DNA of 18,072 nucleotides from Nitriliruptorales bacterium (GTDB lineage: Bacteria; Actinomycetota; Nitriliruptoria; Euzebyales; Egibacteraceae). The notes beneath the pieces are model-generated. The model searched no databases. It had not been told where the DNA came from and saw only the letters and a program-made list of their open reading frames with translations. The DNA is taken from contig SLAO01000100.1 of assembly GCA_007126835.1 (NCBI GenBank), forward strand, positions 1 to 18,072, read 5' to 3'. A program made the position numbers and the translations under genes. The stretch's first letter is position 1; each line of letters begins with the position of its first letter. Positions 1 through 5,449 of this stretch are shown here, one piece after another.

Positions 1-163
1 CGAGGGGCTTCCCCCCGTCGCGATGACCGTCGTCGGTCTCGAGGTCGCCGGTGTGCCGCTGCGCTACGCCGGTGCGGTGATCACCGACGGCGACTCGGTC
101 ATCAGCGGCGCGAAGGCCGCGCTGGATGCGGTCAACCGACGCCTCGGGGTCACCGGCTTGTAG
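1..163 (+). CDS. C-terminal end of an unrecognised protein (partial, 5' end outside window)
   Basis: An open frame starting at base 2 runs to a TAG at 161-163 and gives 53 residues that end in KAALDAVNRRLGVTGL. Codon use (third positions almost all G or C) is typical of the rest of the window. The tail alternates short hydrophobic strands (VTVVGLEVAGVPLRYAGAV) with a final amphipathic helix. This pattern resembles small regulatory or dimerisation domains such as the end of isopropylmalate-synthase-like proteins, but I cannot assign a family from so little. It lies upstream of xdhC on the same strand with about 144 bases between them, so it is probably a separate transcription unit or a loosely spaced upstream gene. 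Confidence 0.6.
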   Translation, partial: EGLPPVAMTVVGLEVAGVPLRYAGAVITDGDSVISGAKAALDAVNRRLGVTGL

Positions 164-307
164 GGGGCGCTGCGGCCCGGCCACACGCGCCGGCACGAAC
201 CCTTGGTAGACCTGGGAGGGCGCACGGGATGCACGGTCGGCACGACTGCCCACATCGGTCACGCGCCGGTCCGTGCGCCCCGGCCGCCGAACGGGCAGGA
301 TGCCGGC

Positions 308-1087
308 ATGGAAGTCTTCGATGCGCTCGCGCAAGCCAGGGCGCGTGGTCAGCGGGTGGTCCTCGTCACCGTCCTGGGCGTGGAGGGGCAGGCGCCGAGC
401 CGTCCCGGCGCCAAGCTCGTGGTCCATGACGGCGAGCCCGTCGCCGGGACACTGGGTTGCGCCGAGTTCGACACCGCCGGCCTGGCCCTTGCCGCCGAGG
501 CCGTGAACGCGGGGGAGCCGATCAGGCGGCGCGAGGTGTTCGACAGCCACGCTGAGCCTCGGGCCCTGGAGCTGTTCGCGGAGATCAACGAGCCCGAGCC
601 GGCGCTCCTGGTCCTCGGCGGCACGCCGGTGGCCCGCGCGGTGTGCGAGATCGCCCGCGTGGCGGGGCGCCGGGTCACCCTCGTGGCGGCCGGCGGCGAA
701 GTCGCGGTGCCCCCGCACGTTGAGGTCAAGGCCGACGACCCCGGCCGCTACCTGCTCGCGGCACCGCCCGGCCCCGGTGACGCGGTGGTGCTCACCGACC
801 ACGACGCTGGGTGGGTGGACGAGGCCTTGCGGGTGGCGCTGGCCAGCGAGGCGCAGTTCGTCGGCATGCTCGGCAGCAGGCGGCATGCACCCGAGGCGGT
901 GCGGAGGCTGCGCGCGTCGGGCGTGCCCGACGAGCACCTACGTCGGCTCCACGCCCCGGTGGGGCTGGACATCGGAAGCCGATCACCCGGGGAGATCGCC
1001 CTGTCGATCGTTGCTCAGATCGTCGCGGTAGAACGCGGCAGAGACGGGCGGGCCCTCAGCATCGACTGGTCCACCCAGCCGACGTGA
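308..1087 (+). CDS. XdhC/CoxI family molybdenum-enzyme maturation factor
   Basis: The 259-residue protein has the two-part layout of the XdhC/CoxI family. An N-terminal domain (about residues 5-65) carries the motif GTLGCAEFD with Cys51, and a C-terminal Rossmann-like domain (about 98-235) has FVGMLGSRRH (174-183) and APVGLDIGSRSPGEIA (206-221). Family members bind molybdenum cofactor, promote its sulfuration and insert it into xanthine-dehydrogenase or CO-dehydrogenase type enzymes in the cytoplasm. The ATG at 308 is preceded by AGGA at 297-300 with 7-base spacing. The frame stays open to 203, but that extension (HAPVRAPRPPNGQD...) has no family similarity. No xdhA/xdhB or cox genes are adjacent, so its client enzyme must be encoded elsewhere. 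Its stop overlaps the GTG of the next gene. Family assignment is firm; the client is unknown. Confidence 0.88.
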   Translation: MEVFDALAQARARGQRVVLVTVLGVEGQAPSRPGAKLVVHDGEPVAGTLGCAEFDTAGLALAAEAVNAGEPIRRREVFDSHAEPRALELFAEINEPEPALLVLGGTPVARAVCEIARVAGRRVTLVAAGGEVAVPPHVEVKADDPGRYLLAAPPGPGDAVVLTDHDAGWVDEALRVALASEAQFVGMLGSRRHAPEAVRRLRASGVPDEHLRRLHAPVGLDIGSRSPGEIALSIVAQIVAVERGRDGRALSIDWSTQPT

Positions 1088-1854
1088 CACCCGACCATGG
1101 TGCGGATGCCGGCGGTGACCCTGCCGACCTGCAAGCCAAGCAGGCCCTGCGCGAAGAGGTCTGGCAGGCGCTGATCGACGAGGACGCCGCGCGCTTTCCC
1201 GGAGCCCGCGGCCGCATTCCGAATTTCGTGGGCGCCGAGGCTGCGGCGGATCGCCTGCGTGGCCTCGAGGTGTGGCGCCATGCCGCCGTCGTGAAGTCCA
1301 ATCCCGACAGTCCGCAGTGGCCTGTGCGCCAGCGAGCGCTCGCAGACGGCCTGGTGCTGTACCTCGCCGTGCCAAGGCTGGCGCAGCAGCAGCCCTTCCT
1401 GCGCTTGGACCCGGCTGGCCTCGACGTCGCGCCCCGGGCGGCATCCTCGATCAAGGGCGCCGAGACCCACGGGCAGCTGGTCGCGGTCGAGGATCTCGAG
1501 CCCGTCGATCTCGTGGTCTCAGGCTGCGTGGCCGTCGACCGCGCCGGCGCCCGCCTGGGCAAGGGCGGCGGGTTCGCGGACCTCGAGTTCGCTCTCGCGC
1601 AAGCCGCCGGGGTCATCACCGAGGACACGACCGTGGTCACCACGGTGCATCAGGCGCAGATCGTCGACACGGGTCGCATTCCCATGACCGACCACGACGT
1701 ACCCGTCGACCTCGTCATCACCCCCGACGAGATGGTTAGATGCGAGCGGCGCCATCCTCGCCCTGACGGGATTGCATGGGACCAGCTGACCGAGGAGAAG
1801 ATCGCGTCCATTCCGCTGCTCCAGCGCTGGCAGCAGCAGTCCTCTACTCGGTGA
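1084..1854 (+). CDS. 5-formyltetrahydrofolate cyclo-ligase family protein (MTHFS-domain type)
   Basis: The 256-residue product starts with GTG at 1084, which overlaps the xdhC stop (GTGA), so the two are probably translationally coupled. The N-terminal part has ALREEVWQALIDEDAARFP (21-39), followed by IPNFVGAEAAADRL and WRHAAVVKSNPDSPQWPVR. The C-terminal part has the nucleotide/phosphate-binding signature GARLGKGGGFADLEFAL (155-171), which corresponds to the G-x-R-L-G-x-G-G-G-[YF]-x-D motif of cyclo-ligases. Classical enzymes convert 5-formyl-THF to 5,10-methenyl-THF with ATP in the cytoplasm. This protein is longer than the usual 180-200 residues and resembles the archaeal/plant MTHFS-domain branch, so the exact substrate is less certain. 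Its last 11 bases overlap the convergent ligase gene on the other strand. Confidence 0.85.
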   Translation: MTPDHGADAGGDPADLQAKQALREEVWQALIDEDAARFPGARGRIPNFVGAEAAADRLRGLEVWRHAAVVKSNPDSPQWPVRQRALADGLVLYLAVPRLAQQQPFLRLDPAGLDVAPRAASSIKGAETHGQLVAVEDLEPVDLVVSGCVAVDRAGARLGKGGGFADLEFALAQAAGVITEDTTVVTTVHQAQIVDTGRIPMTDHDVPVDLVITPDEMVRCERRHPRPDGIAWDQLTEEKIASIPLLQRWQQQSSTR

Positions 1855-2581
1855 CCGCGTAGGCGGCCTCGACGGCTGCGATCACCGACTCGTCGGAGGC
1901 GGGCTGATCCAGGACGTCATCGAGGCCGATGGCCGCGGCAGCGATGTCGGCGTCGGCGGGGTCGGCGCCGAGGGCGGTCAGCAAGGCCTGTGGCCGCCAG
2001 CTGCGCAGGAGTCCGCATTGCACCAGCGCCCCCTGGCGACGCCGGCGCTGGGACAGCCCCACTAGCTTGCGGCCAGCCACGGTGACCTCGCCCCGCCCGA
2101 GGCTGGCGAAGCACACCGCAGCGACCAGCGACGAGCGCGCGTCGGTCGCGCGTGGGGTCGTCGAAGGACCACGGTGCACGTGCGGGTCAGGCACCCCGAG
2201 ACGCTTCAGCGCTACGACCCATCGCCACCCGGCCTGCATGAAGACCGAGCCGAGATCGCCGTCGTCCAGCCACGGGTGACCGCGTGGCACCGCCACGTCC
2301 AGGCACAGCACGTCGGGAGCGAGCAGCACCGCCCCACCCCCCGACGAGCGGTGGACCACGTCGATGTCGCCGACGAGCTCGCCAGCCAGCCGGCGCTGCC
2401 CCCGCCCGAGGACGACCGCCGCGCGGGTAGACCGGTACCACCGCAGTCGCGGGGTCGGATCGTCGGCCAAGCGCTCGAGCATGGCCTCGCTGCCGGCGAG
2501 AAGTCGGCCGGGCTCGTCGATCTCGAGGGGGGAGGGTCGCCATTCCGGCACGGCGTTGGATGAGGTCGTCGCGGCGCTCAT
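1844..2581 (-). CDS. Lipoate-protein ligase A family protein (BPL/LPL catalytic fold)
   Basis: The 245-residue protein shows the lipoate-ligase signature RSSGGGAVLLAPDVLCLDV (78-96) and the lipoyl-adenylate-binding lysine in AGRKLVGLSQRR (169-180, Lys172). These are the two hallmark motifs of LplA/LipM-type enzymes, which attach or transfer lipoyl or octanoyl groups to carrier domains. It lacks the C-terminal accessory domain of E. coli LplA, so it could be a ligase, an octanoyl transferase or an amidotransferase; the sequence alone does not decide. The residue before GGG is Ser, as in other members. The ATG at 2581 has no clear Shine-Dalgarno. An internal ATG (residue 34) would remove part of the N-terminal strand and is less likely. 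The gene ends tail to tail with the cyclo-ligase gene, overlapping by 11 bases. Confidence 0.82.
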   Translation of the reverse strand: MSAATTSSNAVPEWRPSPLEIDEPGRLLAGSEAMLERLADDPTPRLRWYRSTRAAVVLGRGQRRLAGELVGDIDVVHRSSGGGAVLLAPDVLCLDVAVPRGHPWLDDGDLGSVFMQAGWRWVVALKRLGVPDPHVHRGPSTTPRATDARSSLVAAVCFASLGRGEVTVAGRKLVGLSQRRRRQGALVQCGLLRSWRPQALLTALGADPADADIAAAAIGLDDVLDQPASDESVIAAVEAAYAVTE

Positions 2582-2797
2582 CGCCGAAGCCGATGGGCGC
2601 TGATGGCTCGCGGCAGCGGTGTCACGCGTCGGCGACTGTGCGACGACCGGTCATCGTGCCAGTCGGCGTGCTGGAGCGAGACGAGGGTGGGCAGGTCTTG
2701 GTCTCCTTGCGCCCGGGGATGGCGTAGCGGTCGACGAGTCGGGGTTGTGGGCCCAGTGTATTCGGGCATTTGGGGCGTCGTGCCTGCTCGCGGCGTC

Positions 2798-2803
2798 TTT
2801 ATA
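2798..2803 (-). promoter_or_regulatory. Possible minus-strand -10 hexamer (TATAAA)
   Basis: Read on the minus strand, 2803-2798 is TATAAA, an unusually good -10 hexamer for this GC-rich sequence. Its -35 region would fall on the left arm of the palindrome at 2823-2860. If used, it would drive the lipoate-ligase gene with a leader of about 210 bases. No good -35 hexamer is visible, so this is only a candidate. Confidence 0.25.
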
Positions 2804-2822
2804 TGGGGCATTTCGGATCCGG

Positions 2823-2860
2823 CTGGTACATCTGCACGAGAACTCGTGCAGATGTACCAG
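2823..2860 (-). terminator. 38-bp palindrome downstream of the DUF3467 gene: terminator hairpin or operator
   Basis: Two perfect 18-base arms, CTGGTACATCTGCACGAG at 2823-2840 and its exact reverse complement at 2843-2860, are separated only by AA. It begins 30 bases after the stop of the minus-strand DUF3467 gene, which is the expected place for a transcription terminator. There is no run of T on the exit side, as is common for actinobacterial hairpin terminators. The alternative is a protein-binding operator, since a minus-strand TATAAA lies just beyond it. The inverted repeat is certain; the role is inferred. Confidence 0.55.
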
Positions 2861-2889
2861 TCGTGGGTGATATCAGTGACTTGTCCTGA

Positions 2890-3192
2890 TCAGCCGATGT
2901 CTTTGACCATCCCGTACTTGTCCTCGTACGTCGTCATGTTGGTGTTGAGCGCCCTGATCACTTTCCCAACCATCGTCGGGGCGATCTTGACGCGGCTGAC
3001 GACCTCGGCCCGTGGCTTGCCGGGCTCGCCGCCGGGCAGCACCTGGCAGAAGTCCAACGTGAACTCGTGGGGTGAGTGGCTGACCACAAGGAAGTTCGCG
3101 TAGGTGCCGTGCTTGATCTCGTCGTCGACTTGGACGTTGAGCTGCTTGCTGCCACCGCCACTTTGCTCGGGAGGCTTCGGGTCGTCGGACAT
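2890..3192 (-). CDS. DUF3467 domain protein
   Basis: A 100-residue acidic-to-neutral protein starting MSDDPKPPEQSGGGSKQLNV. The body QVDDEIKHGTYANFLVVSHSPHEFTLDF (positions 21-48), followed by KPRAEVVSRVKIAPTMVGKVIRALNTNM, is the typical DUF3467 pattern: a short beta-rich core with a conserved Y-A-N-x-x-x-V-x-H-S-x-x-E-F-x-x-D-F stretch. The family is widespread in bacteria and some archaea and has no established function. The ATG at 3192 has GGAG about 7 bases upstream. It is transcribed away from the adjacent tRNA-Val, from which it is separated by 69 bases. A large palindrome follows its stop. Confidence 0.85.
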   Translation of the reverse strand: MSDDPKPPEQSGGGSKQLNVQVDDEIKHGTYANFLVVSHSPHEFTLDFCQVLPGGEPGKPRAEVVSRVKIAPTMVGKVIRALNTNMTTYEDKYGMVKDIG

Positions 3193-3242
3193 GGCCTGCT
3201 CCAGTCGTTGGGGGCGTGCCTCGGGGCAATCCTAGGCGCGGT

Positions 3243-3248
3243 TACACT
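3243..3248 (+). promoter_or_regulatory. Probable -10 hexamer for tRNA-Val
   Basis: TACACT at 3243-3248 fits the TAnnnT pattern and lies 14 bases before the first base of the tRNA, giving a start just upstream of the mature 5' end. The -35 side (around 3220-3225) does not match TTGACA. Confidence 0.35.
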
Positions 3249-3261
3249 GCCGGCCTGGAAC

Positions 3262-3335
3262 GGGCGCTTAGCTCAGGTGGCGAGAGCGCCGCCCTTACAA
3301 GGCGGAGGTCGCAGGTTCGAGCCCTGCAGCGCCCA
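3262..3335 (+). tRNA. tRNA-Val, anticodon TAC
   Basis: A 74-base cloverleaf can be drawn by hand. The acceptor stem is GGGCGCT (3262-3268) with AGCGCCC (3328-3334) and discriminator A. The D stem is GCTC/GAGC. The anticodon stem CCGCC/GGCGG closes the loop CTTACAA, giving anticodon TAC, which reads GUA (and by wobble GUG) valine codons. The T stem GCAGG/CCTGC closes the loop TTCGAGC. The next bases are CGG, so CCA is not encoded and must be added enzymatically. It stands alone between the DUF3467 gene and a small protein gene. Confidence 0.97.
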
Positions 3336-3360
3336 CGGATGAAGGCGACACAGCACCAGC

Positions 3361-3374
3361 CACGGCGGGCCGTG
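3361..3374 (+). terminator. Weak hairpin after tRNA-Val, possible terminator
   Basis: CACGG (3361-3365) and CCGTG (3370-3374) can pair around a CGGG tetraloop, 25 bases after the tRNA. The stem is short and no T-run follows, so termination here is only a suggestion. Confidence 0.25.
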
Positions 3375-3433
3375 AGGAGCCAGTCACACCGCAGCGGGAC
3401 AAGCCAAAGCGGTGCAGAGGCGGAGGTGGGCCG

Positions 3434-3658
3434 ATGAACCTCGTAGTGATCGTCGGTGGCATCCGAGAGGTGTTCCAGATTCCGGCCGAGGTCGATATCG
3501 AAGCCCTGGGCGAACGCCTGCACAGGGGGTCCATCGACGGCTCGGTGATCACCGTGCCCCGACGGGACCACGACCTGGACGCGGTCTTGCTCGGCAGCCA
3601 TGTGTCCGGGTGGTGGTTCGACCAGGACGGGCCGCGAACCGGCGTGGGGTTTTCCTGA
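3434..3658 (+). CDS. Small hypothetical protein, 74 residues
   Basis: The ATG at 3434 is preceded by GGAGG at 3422-3426 with 7-base spacing, a near-ideal ribosome site, and codon third positions are G/C-rich, so this is probably a real gene. The protein begins MNLVVIVGGIREVFQIPAEV and ends GWWFDQDGPRTGVGFS. Regular alternation of hydrophobic strands and one helix (VDIEALGERLHRG) suggests a compact alpha/beta fold. There is no signal peptide or membrane segment. I do not recognise the family. It lies between tRNA-Val and another small gene on the same strand. Confidence 0.6.
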   Translation: MNLVVIVGGIREVFQIPAEVDIEALGERLHRGSIDGSVITVPRRDHDLDAVLLGSHVSGWWFDQDGPRTGVGFS

Positions 3659-3762
3659 GGCCGACCTGCCTGTGCGCCGCGCGCTCGGATGTGCACGCGG
3701 CGAGACCGTCACAGCCGTGACTTACGCTGCGACGAGGGCAGTCGGAACCACGAGGAGAGACG

Positions 3763-3915
3763 ATGGGCATCAACTCCACACGCGGGATCATGTACAAGAT
3801 CGCCCGCATCCTGGGCGACGTCCAGGCGGTGCGGCGCGGGCGCGTCGGCCGGCGCGTGGGACGTCGCGTGGCTGGCCGGGCCACCGGCAAAGGACTGGCG
3901 CGGCTGTTCAAGTAG
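3763..3915 (+). CDS. Small basic protein, 50 residues, conserved-type
   Basis: The frame starts at an ATG (3763) with AGGAGA at 3753-3758, about 4 bases before the start codon, and ends at TAG 3913-3915. The peptide starts MGINSTRGIMYKIARILGDV, continues with a run of R-V-G-R-R/R-V-A-G-R units, and ends ATGKGLARLFK. It is highly basic, with an N-terminal amphipathic helix (GIMYKIARILGDVQAV) and an Arg/Gly-rich tail. Very similar short proteins, usually left as hypothetical, occur in many Gram-positive genomes as far as I recall. The charge pattern suggests RNA, ribosome or membrane-surface binding, which is inference. Being below usual length cut-offs, it is easily missed in annotation. Confidence 0.72.
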   Translation: MGINSTRGIMYKIARILGDVQAVRRGRVGRRVGRRVAGRATGKGLARLFK

Positions 3916-3963
3916 GAACGCGACCGTCCAGGTGGGGCACCTGACCGCGAGTGGGGCACCGCG

Positions 3964-4089
3964 GGTGACCTGGAGACCGGCGGGTGATGCCGGCGCGAAG
4001 GGGGACCGTCGCTGTGGCGGCCTCAGGACCCGAGTGTGACGCTGGTGGACAGCGCCGCCGTCCCCGTGGTGGCCTGGAGACTCGGCGGG
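3964..4089 (+). repeat. Imperfect 21/22-base direct repeat in an intergenic region
   Basis: GGTGACCTGGAGACCGGCGGG at 3964-3984 recurs at 4068-4089 with one substitution and one inserted base. A second short repeat, TGGGGCACC, occurs at about 3933 and 3952. The 221 bases between the 50-residue gene and the hydrolase gene hold no convincing gene, so these may be remnants of duplicated or decayed sequence. Confidence 0.4.
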
Positions 4090-4136
4090 CAACGACGGGC
4101 CAGGTGAACTACCCGAGAAGCGGCTTTGGCTGCGGA

Positions 4137-5435
4137 CTACGGCGCCCATCGCTCGGTGATCACCGCGGCCAGGCGCCGGTCCACCAGCACGCGACCCCCA
4201 GCAAAGGTCAGGTGCAGGCCGTCGTCGCGGCGGACCCGCTCGACCCCGCCGCCGTCGACTTCCATGTAGCTGGCGTAGTCGCCTTCGACGGCGAACAGAT
4301 CGCGAGTCGGCACGTGATGGGCACGGGGATGAGCTTCGGTGGCCCGCTGGTAGATCCGATCGATGCGCCGCATTCGATCGTCGAGTTGCGGGTCCTGCAT
4401 CATCGGCATGCCCACCCAGAACACGTCTCGTTCCTCGGTGACGAGCCGATCCAGCAGCGCGACTGCCCGACGCTCGTACTCCGCCTGCCACTCGTCGGCG
4501 TCGTGGCGCAACACCTGACCGTCGGCGTCGCGGATGTCCTGGTCGTCGTTGCCGCCCATCATCAGGACAACGACGTCCGGATCGCTGTCGGCCAACGACT
4601 CCTCGGCGTAGGCATGCCAGTCGAAGTAGTCGGGCCGGGCAAGCCCTGTTGCGTAGTTGGGGTCCGTCCGCACCTCTGCGGGCACGGCCTCGTTGAGCTC
4701 GGTGTCCAGTGGCGAGCCGATCGCCTCGACCAGCGAGTCCCCGGTCAGCCACACCTCCAGCGGTTCTTCGGACGTCGGCGTGCGGCGTGCTCGCCAGCCG
4801 GCCAGGCCCGGATGGAGTCCAGGTTGGCCATGCTCGGATAGGTCAGGTCGCCCTCCATCGGTCCCTGGAGCCCGGTCGGCGGTGGGGTGCTCGTCCCGTG
4901 GTGTCCCGTCCGCGGGGGGATGCTCGTCCCGCGGTGTTCTGTCCGCGGCGTGGGGCTCGTCCCGCTGCCTTCCGTCGGCGGCGGGGTGTCCGTCCCGCGG
5001 CGTTCCGTCGGCGGCGGGGTGCTCGATGCCTGGGTCTCTGTCGTGGGATGGTTGCGCGTTCTGCTCCGGCTCGTCTGGCGCGTCCGCGGGGGCCGGTCGG
5101 CCGGCGTTGTCCAACGAGCCGGCAGTGGTGACGCGTCCGGGAGCCTGGCGAAACCACCCGCCGACGCTGTCGGTCAGCCAGGCGTTCAAGCCACCGAGTC
5201 GGGTCGCGTCGGCGACCACCTCCAACGGCCGCACGGCGGCCACCGCCGCGGTTCGCTGCCACCCGAACGGCTGCCGTTCGGCGGTGTCAGCCAGCGAATC
5301 GGCGTTCATGAGCGCCCCCAGCAGCAGCGCGACCAGCATCGCCAGCAGTGCCCGCGCGACGGGTGCCGACCGGTCGCTGGGGCCGGCTGGGCGACGCGCG
5401 GTGTCGGGGTCTGGGAGGCGAGGAGGCGATGGCAT
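4137..5435 (-). CDS. DUF459-type SGNH/GDSL hydrolase, membrane-anchored with repeat linker
   Basis: The 432-residue protein has a Pro/Arg-rich cytoplasmic start, a single membrane segment (about 28-45, ALLAMLVALLLGALM) and a mature part outside the membrane. A Pro/Asp-rich linker follows, with five copies of an 11-residue repeat of type HPAADGTPRDE (about 139-192). The catalytic domain (about 225-432) has block I TGDSLVE (Ser234), block III GGNDDQD (Asn296) and block V DGLHLTFAGG (Asp405, His408); WVGMPMMQDP and RMRRIDRIY are typical of DUF459. Members are SGNH esterases or acyl transferases acting on cell-surface glycans. The ATG at 5435 is chosen; a GTG two codons upstream (5441) is better spaced from AGGA at 5446-5449 and is equally possible. 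It starts 14 bases after the MBOAT stop, so the two form an operon, like AlgI with AlgJ/X-type partners. Confidence 0.85.
   Translation of the reverse strand: MPSPPRLPDPDTARRPAGPSDRSAPVARALLAMLVALLLGALMNADSLADTAERQPFGWQRTAAVAAVRPLEVVADATRLGGLNAWLTDSVGGWFRQAPGRVTTAGSLDNAGRPAPADAPDEPEQNAQPSHDRDPGIEHPAADGTPRDGHPAADGRQRDEPHAADRTPRDEHPPADGTPRDEHPTADRAPGTDGGRPDLSEHGQPGLHPGLAGWRARRTPTSEEPLEVWLTGDSLVEAIGSPLDTELNEAVPAEVRTDPNYATGLARPDYFDWHAYAEESLADSDPDVVVLMMGGNDDQDIRDADGQVLRHDADEWQAEYERRAVALLDRLVTEERDVFWVGMPMMQDPQLDDRMRRIDRIYQRATEAHPRAHHVPTRDLFAVEGDYASYMEVDGGGVERVRRDDGLHLTFAGGRVLVDRRLAAVITERWAP
4873..5035 (-). repeat. 33-bp in-frame tandem repeat encoding the hydrolase linker
   Basis: About five degenerate 33-bp units start near 4889, 4922, 4955, 4988 and 5021, each sharing (T)GCTCGTCCCGCGG-like sequence on the plus strand. 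The period is a multiple of three, so the repeat encodes 11-residue units in the extracytoplasmic linker. Units differ mainly at single bases. Confidence 0.8.
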
Positions 5436-5449
5436 CGGCACCAGGGTCC

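Larger units (their letters stand above)
2582..2889. other. 308-bp gene-free gap
   Basis: Between the lipoate-ligase gene and the DUF3467 gene no reading frame has a plausible start, ribosome site and composition. The frames on either strand read as Arg/Pro/Thr-rich low-complexity sequence. The right half is less GC-rich than the surroundings (for example CTTTATATGGGGCATTT, 2797-2813) and contains the large palindrome annotated separately. No RNA gene is recognisable by eye. Confidence 0.6.

Noticed and set aside
203..307. Earlier start for the XdhC gene at 203
   Set aside because: The extra residues have no family similarity, and the ATG at 308 has a suitable ribosome site and matches the family N-terminus.
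2603..3103. 166-residue plus-strand frame across the palindrome and the DUF3467 gene
   Set aside because: It is mostly antisense to the DUF3467 gene, has no ribosome site and shows no domain.
3262..3335. tRNA-Val as an integration site for a mobile element
   Set aside because: No integrase gene and no second copy of the tRNA 3' end were seen in the window.
4873..5035. 33-bp repeats considered as a CRISPR array
   Set aside because: Units are contiguous with no unique spacers, degenerate, and in frame within the hydrolase gene; no cas genes are present.
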